A stretch of 64,000 nucleotides of DNA from Fodinibius sediminis. Its GTDB lineage: Bacteria; Bacteroidota; Rhodothermia; Balneolales; Balneolaceae. The stretch is taken from assembly GCF_900182555.1 (NCBI RefSeq), contig NZ_FXTH01000003.1, forward strand, positions 186,001-250,000. The letters are read 5' to 3'. Shown in pieces: positions 18,542 through 26,914 of this stretch. The translations under genes were made by a program, and so were the position numbers. The notes under the pieces are model-generated. The model worked only from the letters and a program-made list of their open reading frames with translations. It was not told the DNA's origin and ran no database searches. How positions within the stretch are numbered: position 1 is the stretch's first letter; each line of letters opens with the position of its first letter.

Positions 18542-19162
18542 ATGAAGACCCCTAACTTGCAGTTGCTGGCCTCTGCCCTTGAAAAGGGCGAGCAGCTTGA
18601 TGATCTGGGGATTGTCAAGCAGTTCAAGGAAGGTCAGACAATCGTCAGTGAAGGCGCTAACGTACATTCAATTCCCATTATTACGAAAGGGAGCGTAAAG
18701 GTGATGCAATCGGATGATACGCACAAAGAAATGGTTTTGTATTACCTGCGTCCGGGGGAAACCTGTGTGATGTCGTTTTTGGCGGGGTTGTACCAGGGCA
18801 CCAGCAAGATAAAAGCGATAGCTGAAGAGCCCTGCGAGGTGCTTTTTATACCCGTCGCAAGGTTTCGGATACTCATCCGGGAGCATCCGGAATGGCTGAA
18901 TTATATTTTTGAGATCTACCACAAACGATTTGAGGAGCTCCTGGGAGTCGTGGATGCGGTAGCTTTCAAGAACATGGATGAGCGTCTTCTCCAGTTTTTG
19001 CAAAAGCGGGCTGAAGTCTCTGGCAGCCGAATTCTGAAAATAACGCACGAGCAGCTGGCTCAGGAGCTTGGAACAGCACGGGAAGTTGTTTCACGACTGC
19101 TTAAAAAGCTGGAAGAGGAAGAGCGGGTGGTATTGGGAAGAAACAAAATACGCCTTCTGTAA
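18542..19162 (+). CDS. Crp/Fnr-family transcriptional regulator
   Basis: A 206-residue regulator with an N-terminal cyclic-nucleotide-binding-type beta-roll (about 20-120: QTIVSEGANVHSIPIITKG, EMVLYYLRPGETCVMSFLAG), a dimerisation helix (about 120-145) and a C-terminal winged helix-turn-helix (about 155-206: ITHEQLAQELGTAREVVSRL). It has only two cysteines (in GETCVM and EEPCEV) and no N-terminal cysteine cluster, so it is not a classical [4Fe-4S] Fnr. The closely following genes for a membrane protein, thioredoxin, OsmC and DUF302 suggest redox or sulfur stress control. Its effector is unknown. Confidence 0.88.
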   Translation: MKTPNLQLLASALEKGEQLDDLGIVKQFKEGQTIVSEGANVHSIPIITKGSVKVMQSDDTHKEMVLYYLRPGETCVMSFLAGLYQGTSKIKAIAEEPCEVLFIPVARFRILIREHPEWLNYIFEIYHKRFEELLGVVDAVAFKNMDERLLQFLQKRAEVSGSRILKITHEQLAQELGTAREVVSRLLKKLEEEERVVLGRNKIRLL

Positions 19163-19266
19163 CTTATGTCACTGAGATTGTAGAAAAAAATACCTAAAAT
19201 GATAGAAAATGCCTGAAACACGGAATGGAGAATGATGCACATTCCAGGCATGTTAAAATAAGACAG

Positions 19267-19545
19267 ATGGATATGAAAAAATTTATAGAGCAGGAACTGT
19301 TGACAAACTGGCATTTCATGCGCTGGGTTGCCCTTGTGCTGGGATCTTTTTTTGTTTTCCAGGCGTTCCGCTACTGGGACGTCATACCGGCGGTGGCAGG
19401 GATGTTTTTTCTCTACCAGGCTATCACCAACAGTGGATGCCTGGTGGCACGGACGTGTGAGCCCGCCGTTTCAGCAGTGCCGGATGAGGAATCACAGACC
19501 GGCCGTGCACATAATGTAACCTATACCGAAATAAAAGAAAGTTAA
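19267..19545 (+). CDS. Small two-helix membrane protein (DUF2892/YgaP-like)
   Basis: About 93 residues from ATG at 19267 (or 91 from 19273; the frame opens at 19225). It has two adjacent hydrophobic segments, MRWVALVLGSFFVFQAF and VIPAVAGMFFLYQAITNSGC, as in YgaP-type inner-membrane domains linked to rhodanese or sulfur metabolism. A conserved-looking cysteine pair follows (SGCLVARTC). The gene lies between the Crp/Fnr regulator and thioredoxin and ends one base before the thioredoxin start, so these are co-transcribed. Confidence 0.65.
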   Translation: MDMKKFIEQELLTNWHFMRWVALVLGSFFVFQAFRYWDVIPAVAGMFFLYQAITNSGCLVARTCEPAVSAVPDEESQTGRAHNVTYTEIKES

Positions 19546-19546
19546 G

Positions 19547-19873
19547 ATGGCAGAAGCAAAAAAACAGACATCACCCTCGTTTTCAGACATCATCAACAGT
19601 GAGACCCCGGTACTGGTTGATTTTTATGCCGACTGGTGTGGCCCCTGCAAGATGATGAATCCCATTTTGAAAAAATTGAAAAAGGAAATGGGCGAGGAGT
19701 TGAATATCATCAAGATCGACGCTGAAAAAAATGCCGATGCGGCCATTAAATACCAGGTACGGGGCGTACCGACTCTTATCCTGTTCCACAAGGGACGTAT
19801 TTTGTGGCAACAGTCCGGCGTGGTGCAGCTGCATCAGCTAAAGAACATTATTAATCAAAAACTGAGTGCATAA
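19547..19873 (+). CDS. Thioredoxin
   Basis: A 108-residue thiol-disulfide oxidoreductase with the intact active site ADWCGPCKMMNP, the buried Asp in LVDFYADW, and the cis-proline in VRGVPTLILF. There is no signal peptide, so it is cytoplasmic. The stop codon overlaps the start of the next gene by one base (TAATG), showing coupling to the OsmC-family protein. The C-terminal part QQSGVVQLHQLKNII is a standard thioredoxin helix. Its place after a Crp/Fnr regulator suggests induction under redox stress. Confidence 0.93.
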   Translation: MAEAKKQTSPSFSDIINSETPVLVDFYADWCGPCKMMNPILKKLKKEMGEELNIIKIDAEKNADAAIKYQVRGVPTLILFHKGRILWQQSGVVQLHQLKNIINQKLSA

Positions 19874-20322
19874 TGAGCAATAAAGAGTATTTTTACGATG
19901 TAAATATCAGCTGGCAAGAGGGACGGCAGGGAACCATGTCATCTCCTGGACTGGAGGAAGTGATCGAAGTGGCAACGCCCCCGGAATTTGAGGGTGGCAT
20001 CCCGGGGAAATGGTCGCCGGAGCACCTGTTCGTGGCATCGGTCAGCAGTTGTCTTATGACGACTTTTACCGCTATCGCAGAATTTTCAAAGCTTGCTTAT
20101 GAAAGCCTGAATATAAAGGCCCTTGGTAAAATGGCTAAAAAAGAGGGCCGGTTTATGATGACAGAAATAACGCTGGAACCGGAGCTGATCATTACAAATG
20201 AGAAGCTGGCGGATAAAGCAAGGCGTATTTTGGAAAAAGCCGAAAAAAATTGCCTGATTACGCGATCCATAAGAACCGACATTATTTTCACTCCGCGGGT
20301 TGTGGTCGCAGCACTGGATTAA
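19873..20322 (+). CDS. OsmC-family peroxidase/thiol protein (copy 1)
   Basis: A 149-residue OsmC-like protein. The features seen are the domain start GIPGKWSPEHLFVASVSSCL (first Cys in SSCLMTTF) and a second Cys in EKAEKNCLITRSI, which together form the redox pair of the family. Members reduce organic peroxides or act on reactive sulfur species. It is translationally coupled to thioredoxin, a plausible electron donor. A different OsmC homolog sits at 35983-36402. Confidence 0.85.
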   Translation: MSNKEYFYDVNISWQEGRQGTMSSPGLEEVIEVATPPEFEGGIPGKWSPEHLFVASVSSCLMTTFTAIAEFSKLAYESLNIKALGKMAKKEGRFMMTEITLEPELIITNEKLADKARRILEKAEKNCLITRSIRTDIIFTPRVVVAALD

Positions 20323-20458
20323 TCAGCAAATGATTGCAGCAGAAGACCTGTTGTAAAAGGCCTGATGGTATGAGTACGTAGGTGATCGCTGTTAACCGCC
20401 GTCAGCTGATGGTTGTAAACCATGACGTATAATTTTTAACTCTTTAATTTCATCTATT

Positions 20459-20845
20459 ATGTCCTATCATTTTAGCAAAACACTGGATGTCTCTTTTGAC
20501 AAGGCCATCGATAATGTTACGGAAGCACTCAAGGAAAATGGATTTGGGGTGCTCACCGAGATAGATATAAAGGCCACCCTTAAAAAGAAGCTGGATGTAG
20601 ACTTTAAAAAATACCAGATTCTTGGCGCCTGCAGTCCCAAACACGCCTACAGGGCGCTATCTGCTGAAGATCATATCGGTCTGATGCTGCCCTGCAATGT
20701 TATTGTACAGGAACATGAGGACGGGACTGTGGAGGTATCAGCGGTCGATCCGGTCGCATCAATGCAGGCTATCGAAAATGAAGATTTGAAAGAAGTAGCC
20801 GAAGAAGTTCGTTCGCTGCTGAGTAAGACGATAGACAGGTTGTAA
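20459..20845 (+). CDS. DUF302-domain protein
   Basis: A 128-residue cytoplasmic protein matching the DUF302 fold. Diagnostic stretches are FDKAIDNVTEALKENGFGVL, TEIDIKATLKKKLDVDF, YQILGACSPKHAYRALSAE and IGLMLPCNVIVQE. The two cysteines in LGACSP and LPCNVI are typical of the family. DUF302 genes often accompany thiol/sulfur and thioredoxin genes; the biochemical role is not established. It follows the OsmC gene by 136 bases and may have its own promoter. Confidence 0.82.
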   Translation: MSYHFSKTLDVSFDKAIDNVTEALKENGFGVLTEIDIKATLKKKLDVDFKKYQILGACSPKHAYRALSAEDHIGLMLPCNVIVQEHEDGTVEVSAVDPVASMQAIENEDLKEVAEEVRSLLSKTIDRL

Positions 20846-20880
20846 TACGTTTCCAGCACCGGCGGAGTATCGCTGTATGG

Positions 20881-20918
20881 GGCTGCTTTCGTTATGCAAA
20901 GCAGCCTCATGCTTTTTA
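20881..20918 (+). terminator. Probable terminator after the DUF302 gene
   Basis: Perfect 9-base stem GGCTGCTTT (20881-20889) / AAAGCAGCC (20898-20906) with an 8-base loop, followed by TCATGCTTTTTA. The T-run starts a few bases late, so efficiency is uncertain. Confidence 0.6.
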
Positions 20919-20934
20919 TCATGTCAGTGGACGG

Positions 20935-21125
20935 CTGGGCTATGGTTCCGTTTAATCCATTCTCACATACACAGCCTATAAGGCAGGCATGCTTCAAGTC
21001 TTCCTTGTCACCGCCCCTGTTTTTAGCAGGGTGCCAACCTTTTCCGGCTTCATACCGCAGGGATAAGGGTGCGGCAGGTTTACCTCTGGTGGGTACCGCT
21101 GACACAGTTGCCTGAAGGCAGATCC
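20935..21125 (-). other. Structured intergenic segment, possible non-coding RNA
   Basis: Within the 448-base gap before the cytochrome gene there is a chain of short hairpins. Pairs seen are GCCT/AGGC (20974-20984), CCCTG/CAGGG (21015-21031), TACCGCA/TGCGGCA (21053-21076) and TGCC/GGCA (21109-21120). The third pair is consistent only on the minus strand, where it forms a G-U wobble. A long open frame on the minus strand (to 21165) has unnatural composition and no recognisable domain, so I do not call it a gene. Confidence 0.3.
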
Positions 21126-21259
21126 CGGAATTCGGTTGCTTTTTAGCCGTGACGGAACTGTTCAAATAGCATTATCTGACAGTCTACAGCACGTATTCCC
21201 GCCCGTATGGTACGATTTTATTTTGATGGGATTTGAGAATCTGTTACATTTATTTTAAT

Positions 21260-21279
21260 AAAAGATATAATACTCTTAA
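21260..21279. promoter_or_regulatory. Degenerate NO-regulon box before the cytochrome b/c operon
   Basis: AAAAGA (21260-21265), eight bases, then TCTTAA (21274-21279). Read on the minus strand it is TTAAGAGTATTATATCTTTT, which shares TTAAGAGTA with the box in front of the Rrf2 gene and TTAAGAGTATT with the box before the nos operon. It lies 14 bases before the start codon, a position suited to repression. Confidence 0.4.
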
Positions 21280-21293
21280 ATATGAAATAAGCA

Positions 21294-23384
21294 ATGAAGT
21301 TTAGGTCCCGCACGGATGCCTCCAAAAAATGGAGGCATCCGCTTCTTGTACTGGTAACGGGGTTTTTGCTGTTTGAGATGATCAGCGGGTTGATGATCTA
21401 TGTTCTCCCTTTTAGTGTCAGCAACCAGGTAACTATCCTGGTGCATACCATCATTGGAGTGGCGTTTTCTATACCCTATCTGGTCTATCAGCTGCGCCAC
21501 TGGCTGACATACCGGCATCGATCGCTGAATGAAATAAAACTGACGGGTTATATTTCCATGGTTGCTGCGGTTGGGGCCGTTGTGTCGGGTCTGGTAATAA
21601 CCTGGCAGGCTTTCTTCTCGACTGGAATCAGTGCCGTGTGGGACAAGATACACCTGCTGGCTACGTTTCTTCTGCTGACCTCGGTCTTTCCCCATGTTGG
21701 TCTCATTATTATCCGGGATTACCAGTCCCGATCCAATCCGAATTTAAGGGAGCGGGTGTCCTCTGAGAAAAATTTTGGCATCAACAGCCTGCTGGCGCTC
21801 ATAGCCCAGTTTGTGGTGGTGCTGCTCCTGCTTTATGCTTTTGAGCCTACCCCGGTTAACAATACACTGCCCGATGACTATCACAGGTTAACCAGCAGCG
21901 ACAATCGTCCATTTGCTCCAAGTCTGGCGACAACCACCAACGGGGATGGTATTGATGTACAGCTGCTGGGTGGTTCGGAATCCTGCACGACCTCGGGTTG
22001 TCACGGACAGATCGGGGAGGAGTGGGAGGCCAGTGCGCACCGCTATGCGGCCATGGACCCTGTCTTTCGTAAAATACAGAACAAGATGGGCACACAGAAA
22101 GGAACAATAGCCACGCGCTACTGCGGGGGCTGCCATGATCCCATTTCCCTGTTTTCGGGGACCAAGAACCTGTTCAGTGACAGCCTGACCAACAAGGTGG
22201 GATTGAACGAGGGTATTTCCTGTGCTTCTTGCCATGCAGTAAAGCAGGTGGATGTATCGGGCAACGCGGATTATGCCATTGCTCCGCCGGAGCGCTATAT
22301 TTTTGAACTGGAAGACGGGAAGATGGCCAAAAAAATCAGCGATTTCCTGATCCGTGCCTACCCGGAAAAGCATATGGAGACCTATCAGCGTCCCCTGTTG
22401 AAAACGCCGGAATTTTGCGGCAGCTGTCACAAGCAGTTCATAGATGAGGAAATCAACAGTGTGGGCTGGGTGCAGTTGCAGAATCAATATGATAACTGGC
22501 GAAAAAGCCGGTGGAATCATCCCGGAGATGCAGCGAAGACCACTGAATGCCGGGAATGCCACATGCCCCTGGTCGATTCTTTTGATCCGGCCAGCGGCGA
22601 TCCCCTGGACTATAATCGTTCGGAAGAGGATGGAAAGCATCGCAGCCATCGCTTTCTGGGGGGTAATCAAATGGTACCCGAGATGCTTGATCTGCCCGGA
22701 GCCCGCAAGCAGGTGGCGCTGACAGAGCAGTGGCTCCGGGGGGAGGTACAGATCCCCGAAATAGCCGGGAAATGGGAGCCGGGTGAAGCTGTTCCCATTA
22801 CCATATCCGCTCCCGAAGAAGTACGGGGCGATTCCACTCTTGACATTAATGTTATTGTGACCAACAACAAAGGGGGGCATAATTTCCCGACCGGCCCGCT
22901 GGATATGATTCAGGCCTGGCTGGAGATCACGGTTACAGATCAACGGGGAAATATACGTTACAGTTCGGGTACCCTTGATGAAGATCATTTCATACAGCCC
23001 GGTGCGTTTATTTTCAAAGCCGAGCCGGTGGATCAGTACAACAACGTGATTGATCAGCACAACCTGTGGGAAATGGTGGGTGTGCGTTACAGCAGGGCGA
23101 TTTATCCGGGACATTCTGATAATGCCCATTACCAAATCCAGCTTTCGGATACGGTCGGGTCGCAGCGGGACATTCCGATCAGTATCAAAGCCCCTTATTC
23201 TGACAATCAGGCAGTTGGCCACCTGGATGTATCGGTTCGCCTTCAATACCGGAAAATAAATCAATACCTCATGAATATACTCTTTGGTGAGGAGGATATT
23301 ACGGCCCCTGTCACGACCATTTCAGAGGCCCATAAAACAGTAAGAGTACTGTCGGCCAGCAGGTCTCAAAAAACAACAAGATAA
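21294..23384 (+). CDS. Membrane cytochrome b / pentaheme cytochrome c fusion protein
   Basis: A 696-residue membrane-anchored electron-transfer protein. The N-terminal third has five hydrophobic helices (about 17-40, 47-70, 84-108, 119-142, 163-181). Helix 2 carries His51 and His69, and helix 4 carries His120 and His134, the pattern expected for b-type heme ligation and quinol oxidation. Five c-heme sites follow: CTTSGCH (231-237, a CX4CH form), CGGCH (277-281), CASCH (310-314), CGSCH (375-379) and CRECH (419-423). The C-terminal third is beta-rich with the motif GGHNFPTGPLDMIQAW, known from multiheme cytochromes of the c554/hydroxylamine-oxidoreductase kind. It heads an operon with a CRTAC1-like and a TPR gene. 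The electron acceptor is unknown; nitrosative-stress expression is inferred from the upstream box. Confidence 0.75.
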   Translation: MKFRSRTDASKKWRHPLLVLVTGFLLFEMISGLMIYVLPFSVSNQVTILVHTIIGVAFSIPYLVYQLRHWLTYRHRSLNEIKLTGYISMVAAVGAVVSGLVITWQAFFSTGISAVWDKIHLLATFLLLTSVFPHVGLIIIRDYQSRSNPNLRERVSSEKNFGINSLLALIAQFVVVLLLLYAFEPTPVNNTLPDDYHRLTSSDNRPFAPSLATTTNGDGIDVQLLGGSESCTTSGCHGQIGEEWEASAHRYAAMDPVFRKIQNKMGTQKGTIATRYCGGCHDPISLFSGTKNLFSDSLTNKVGLNEGISCASCHAVKQVDVSGNADYAIAPPERYIFELEDGKMAKKISDFLIRAYPEKHMETYQRPLLKTPEFCGSCHKQFIDEEINSVGWVQLQNQYDNWRKSRWNHPGDAAKTTECRECHMPLVDSFDPASGDPLDYNRSEEDGKHRSHRFLGGNQMVPEMLDLPGARKQVALTEQWLRGEVQIPEIAGKWEPGEAVPITISAPEEVRGDSTLDINVIVTNNKGGHNFPTGPLDMIQAWLEITVTDQRGNIRYSSGTLDEDHFIQPGAFIFKAEPVDQYNNVIDQHNLWEMVGVRYSRAIYPGHSDNAHYQIQLSDTVGSQRDIPISIKAPYSDNQAVGHLDVSVRLQYRKINQYLMNILFGEEDITAPVTTISEAHKTVRVLSASRSQKTTR

Positions 23385-23387
23385 ACC

Positions 23388-25199
23388 ATGTCCCGACGGA
23401 AAAGAAAATTGCTGATTGTATCGCTGTTTATGGCAATCCCATTTGCAATTGCTGCCTGGTATAGTTGGCATGAAGAGGACCGTAGTGCCTATATACCCGG
23501 AGAGCAGGTGGAAGGACTGACGGCGCGGCTCGATCGCGAGGTCCCGAATACCTACAGGGGCGTACGATTCAAAGAGGCAACCGGTGAGGCTGGCATTGAT
23601 TTTTACCATTACCCTCATGATCGGACTTCCCAGCTGCCGGAAGATATGGGGTCGGGAGCGGCCTGGCTGGATTTCAATAATGACGGCTGGGATGACCTCT
23701 TTATTTTGAATTACGCCAGGCCGCTGAGCAATGAAGTCCAAACGGATTCAGCAACAATTGGCCATAGCAAACTGTATAAAAACAACAGGGATGGGACTTT
23801 TTCAGATATCAGCAGTCATGCAGGACTGGATCTTGCGGTCCGTGGCATGGGGGCAGCAGCAGGAGATTTCGATAATGACGGTGCAACAGACCTGTTTATT
23901 ACCACCTATGGGGAAAACCGGCTGTACAGAAATACCAGCGAGGGAACGTTCATCGAAGTAACTCAGCAGGCTGGGGTAGGTGGAAAAAAAGGGTTCTGGG
24001 CCGGGGCCTCCTGGTCCGACTATGACCGGGATGGGGACCTGGATCTCTATATTACAGGATATGTAACATACAGGTCGATCGACTTAACTGAGGAGGAATT
24101 GGCCGCCGAAGAGCCCCCCAGCATTAATCCCTCCACTTTTGATCCTGTCGGAAACCTGCTCTATAAAAATAACGGGGATGGCACGTTTACGGAAATAAGC
24201 AGGCAGGCAGGGGTGCAGAATAAAGCGGGCCGAAGTTTGTCTGCCACCTGGATTGATCTGAACAAGGATCAGTGGCCGGATCTGTACGTGGCGAATGATG
24301 TATCTGACAATGTGCTCTATCTGAATAATAAAAACGGCACCTTTGTGGATGTGAGTCATCTTGCCCATGTAGCCGACTACCGGGGTGCGATGGGCATTGC
24401 GGGCGGTGACTGGGATAATGACCAGGATGCTGATCTCTTTATCACTCACTGGATCGCGCAGGAAAATGCCCTGTACACCAATGGTTTTATTGATACCCTG
24501 CAGGCAGGAGCCTCATCAGTTCTTCAGTTTACTGATGATTCAGCCAATCACGGACTCGGCCAGTCATCGCTGGACTACATCGGCTGGGCCACCTCATTTG
24601 TGGACTTCGACCTGGACGGCCGGTTGGATCTGTTTGTTGTCAATGGAAGTACCAACCAATATCCTGATAATCCGGTACGGCTGCATCCCATGAATGATCA
24701 GATATTCTGGAATGCAGGCCGGGCACAGGGATTTTATGAAGTCTCAAAGCTCAGTGGCCCTTATTTCGCCAAACGTTTCGTGGGCCGGGGCGGGGCCCTT
24801 TCGGATTATGACCGGGACGGTGACCAGGATCTGTTTATTGTCAACCACAACGGTCCGGGCATACTCCTCAGGAATGACAATGAGCTTGGTAACAACTGGC
24901 TCGCCGTCAAACTCGCAGGGCAGGAAAGCAATCGCTCGGCATACGGGGCCCAAATACGGTTGGTATCTTCCGGCACCATACAGCTGCGGGAGGTGGGGTC
25001 ACAAAGTTCGTACCTATCCCAGAACAGCAGCACCCAGCATTTCGGTCTCGGGGATAAGACGGTCATTGATACGCTTTCCATAGCATGGCCCAGTGGAACA
25101 AAGGATGTCTATCTCAACGTCCAGCCCAATACTGTTGTTACGGTTACCGAGGGTGAAACAGGCTTTGAAACGCACAGAGTACCAAAGGTATCCCGATGA
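23388..25199 (+). CDS. Secreted CRTAC1/ASPIC-UnbV FG-GAP repeat protein
   Basis: A 603-residue exported beta-propeller protein. An N-terminal hydrophobic segment (KLLIVSLFMAIPFAIAAWY) anchors or exports it. Seven calcium-binding type repeats are visible, among them DFNNDGWDDLFILNY, DFDNDGATDLFITTYG, DYDRDGDLDLYITGY, DLNKDQWPDLYVAND, DWDNDQDADLFITHW, DFDLDGRLDLFVVNG and DYDRDGDQDLFIVNH. The last ~90 residues form a UnbV/ASPIC domain (NNWLAVKLAGQESNRSAYGA, VGSQSSYLSQNSSTQHFGLG, IAWPSG). It starts 3 bases after the cytochrome stop and overlaps the TPR gene by 4 bases. This domain set is common in Bacteroidota and Planctomycetota, but pairing with a cytochrome b/c fusion suggests a periplasmic complex. 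Confidence 0.85.
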   Translation: MSRRKRKLLIVSLFMAIPFAIAAWYSWHEEDRSAYIPGEQVEGLTARLDREVPNTYRGVRFKEATGEAGIDFYHYPHDRTSQLPEDMGSGAAWLDFNNDGWDDLFILNYARPLSNEVQTDSATIGHSKLYKNNRDGTFSDISSHAGLDLAVRGMGAAAGDFDNDGATDLFITTYGENRLYRNTSEGTFIEVTQQAGVGGKKGFWAGASWSDYDRDGDLDLYITGYVTYRSIDLTEEELAAEEPPSINPSTFDPVGNLLYKNNGDGTFTEISRQAGVQNKAGRSLSATWIDLNKDQWPDLYVANDVSDNVLYLNNKNGTFVDVSHLAHVADYRGAMGIAGGDWDNDQDADLFITHWIAQENALYTNGFIDTLQAGASSVLQFTDDSANHGLGQSSLDYIGWATSFVDFDLDGRLDLFVVNGSTNQYPDNPVRLHPMNDQIFWNAGRAQGFYEVSKLSGPYFAKRFVGRGGALSDYDRDGDQDLFIVNHNGPGILLRNDNELGNNWLAVKLAGQESNRSAYGAQIRLVSSGTIQLREVGSQSSYLSQNSSTQHFGLGDKTVIDTLSIAWPSGTKDVYLNVQPNTVVTVTEGETGFETHRVPKVSR

Positions 25200-26065
25200 A
25201 GAAAACATTTGCCATCATATATCTGCTGCTGGGGCTGGCTTTCCTGTATATTACGTACCAGAAATATACCCCCGGGTCGGGATCCGTGGCGGCCGAGGTC
25301 CATTCAAAGCCGGATCGGGAACAGCAAGAGCTGATGGCATTCTGGGATGATTATAACCAGGCCACCGAGCGGCGTATTGCCGGTGATTACGACAGCGCTG
25401 CCCGTTATTACCGGCAAGCCCTGGACATAAAACCCGCCCATCTGAATTCCCTTTACTACATGGGGAATATGCAGCTGGAGCTGGCTCATTTTGATAAGGC
25501 GGAATCGCACTGGGTCAAGCTGATCGAAAGAAATGATGCCAGTGCCCGGGGGTACATACAGCTGGGAAATCTATATGGCTGTCAATCAGCTGGTACCGAT
25601 TTTTACAACCTGGCAAGGGCACGCAGGCATTTTGATAAAGCATTGGTGTTGAATCCCGAGGTCAGTGGTCCCTTGCTGCAGATTGCTAAAATTGAGTTGA
25701 TACAGGGTCGAATGAAGGAGGCCGCCCGACATCTCAGGGAAGTGCTAAAAAGCAATTTCCGCAGCACAGAGGCTTTTTTCCTGCAGGGATTTATCGCCTG
25801 GAAACATGATGATCTGAGTAGTGCCCGGCATCTCCTGGAACAGAGTAAGATTATCTTGACCGATGGCGATGAGAAGTATGCCAATGTGGGGGAAGGGCAA
25901 AGCGGATCCGTGGAATCCGCGGTATCGAGCCCTGTCCCCCGATGCGACCTTCTCCGGGATGAGATCCACCAGTTAATACAACGGTATGCGGCAGGGCCAT
26001 CCTTTACGGCCTACGGGATATATGGGGATTTTGAAGAACGATTAGCCCGATTCCCTTCCCATTGA
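25196..26065 (+). CDS. Membrane-anchored TPR-repeat protein
   Basis: A 289-residue protein with one N-terminal membrane segment (TFAIIYLLLGLAFLYITYQ) and a periplasmic TPR array. Repeats can be read at about 60-93 (GDYDSAARYYRQALDIKPAH), 94-127 (YYMGNMQLELAHFDKAESHW), 130-165 (RARRHFDKALVLNPE) and 170-230 (IQGRMKEAARHLREVLKSN, then DDLSSARHLLEQSK). The start overlaps the CRTAC1-like gene by 4 bases. TPR proteins of this kind scaffold partner proteins; here the probable partners are the two upstream products. No catalytic motif is seen. Confidence 0.78.
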   Translation: MKKTFAIIYLLLGLAFLYITYQKYTPGSGSVAAEVHSKPDREQQELMAFWDDYNQATERRIAGDYDSAARYYRQALDIKPAHLNSLYYMGNMQLELAHFDKAESHWVKLIERNDASARGYIQLGNLYGCQSAGTDFYNLARARRHFDKALVLNPEVSGPLLQIAKIELIQGRMKEAARHLREVLKSNFRSTEAFFLQGFIAWKHDDLSSARHLLEQSKIILTDGDEKYANVGEGQSGSVESAVSSPVPRCDLLRDEIHQLIQRYAAGPSFTAYGIYGDFEERLARFPSH

Positions 26066-26098
26066 GGCTCGGGACGTACTCTGCTGCGACAGATGATC

Positions 26099-26845
26099 TC
26101 AGGAGGCCACCTTCGTAACCTTGACCTTCCACTCGCCCGGCAGCGTTTCCAGATACTCCCACTTAAAGGGATCCGTGCTCTCAGCTTCAAGCTGGTAGTA
26201 GAGCGGTTTGGGGTCATGATCGTTGATAAAGACAAACGCCTCGCCCATGGAGAGGGCATCGAAGGCATCAAAGACCATATCGTGGCGCCTGGCAGGCGGG
26301 TGGGGGCGAACATCAAATTTCTTGATTACGGCAACATCCACGGCCACCGGATCGGCTTCGTCCTGTTTGGTTATATGTATAATATATTCCCCGGCCTCTT
26401 TCTTCAGATAGCTCCACCGGTATTCATCCTGGAACTTATTTTCAAAGATAGTGTGGATTTCTTCAGGGTCCTCTGCAGCGATGATCTCCATGGTATCGCC
26501 TCTGAGCATCATGCCGTAACGGTGGAAGACCGCGTATTTCCAGTCCTTCTTTGCTGTTTTGCGAAGGTCCATGAGAGTGGAAGCCCCTTCGAGCGTTCGT
26601 CCCTTTGAGGGTTCTGTACGGCTAACACGCACTTTCCATTCTTCAGGGTCCCGCTGCAGGTATTCCCAGTCCACTACGTCACCGTAGATAGACCGGAATT
26701 CGTAATAGAGCGGTTTGGGGTCGTGGTCATTGATAAACACAAAACTGTCGCCTGCCGGCAGATCCTTAAAAAGCTGCAGCAGTTTTTGATGTCGCCGGAT
26801 AGGAATAAGGGTTCGTACATCCAGTGGTTTTTTTGGTTTCTGCAT
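26099..26845 (-). CDS. Triple DUF2249-repeat protein
   Basis: A 248-residue cytoplasmic protein made of three related DUF2249 units. Unit one (about 10-75) has the signature FVFINDHDPKPLYYEF and WEYLQRDPEEWKVRV; unit two (about 85-160) is divergent (LMDLRKTAKKDWKYAVFH, RWSYLKKEAGEYIIHI); unit three (about 175-247) repeats FVFINDHDPKPLYYQLE and WEYLETLPGEWKVKV. Single DUF2249 proteins are frequent in denitrification and hemerythrin/Ric contexts. A one-unit homolog is at 34025-34267. It converges on the TPR gene, 33 bases away. The HDPKPL motif may bind a metal or heme, but no function is proven. Confidence 0.78.
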   Translation of the reverse strand: MQKPKKPLDVRTLIPIRRHQKLLQLFKDLPAGDSFVFINDHDPKPLYYEFRSIYGDVVDWEYLQRDPEEWKVRVSRTEPSKGRTLEGASTLMDLRKTAKKDWKYAVFHRYGMMLRGDTMEIIAAEDPEEIHTIFENKFQDEYRWSYLKKEAGEYIIHITKQDEADPVAVDVAVIKKFDVRPHPPARRHDMVFDAFDALSMGEAFVFINDHDPKPLYYQLEAESTDPFKWEYLETLPGEWKVKVTKVAS

Positions 26846-26914
26846 TGGTTTATGATTTCGCTTGATGTTAGTGTTCCGTAGGGTTAAATGAATATTATAA
26901 TGGCATGTATGATT

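Noticed and set aside
20671-21165. 164-codon open frame on the minus strand overlapping the DUF302 gene
   Set aside because: It overlaps a confident gene by 175 bases on the opposite strand, has no recognisable domain or start signal, and lies in hairpin-rich DNA.
21888-23264. 458-codon frame on the minus strand opposite the cytochrome gene
   Set aside because: The plus-strand frame has five heme motifs and continuous coding; the antisense frame has no domain and no start context.
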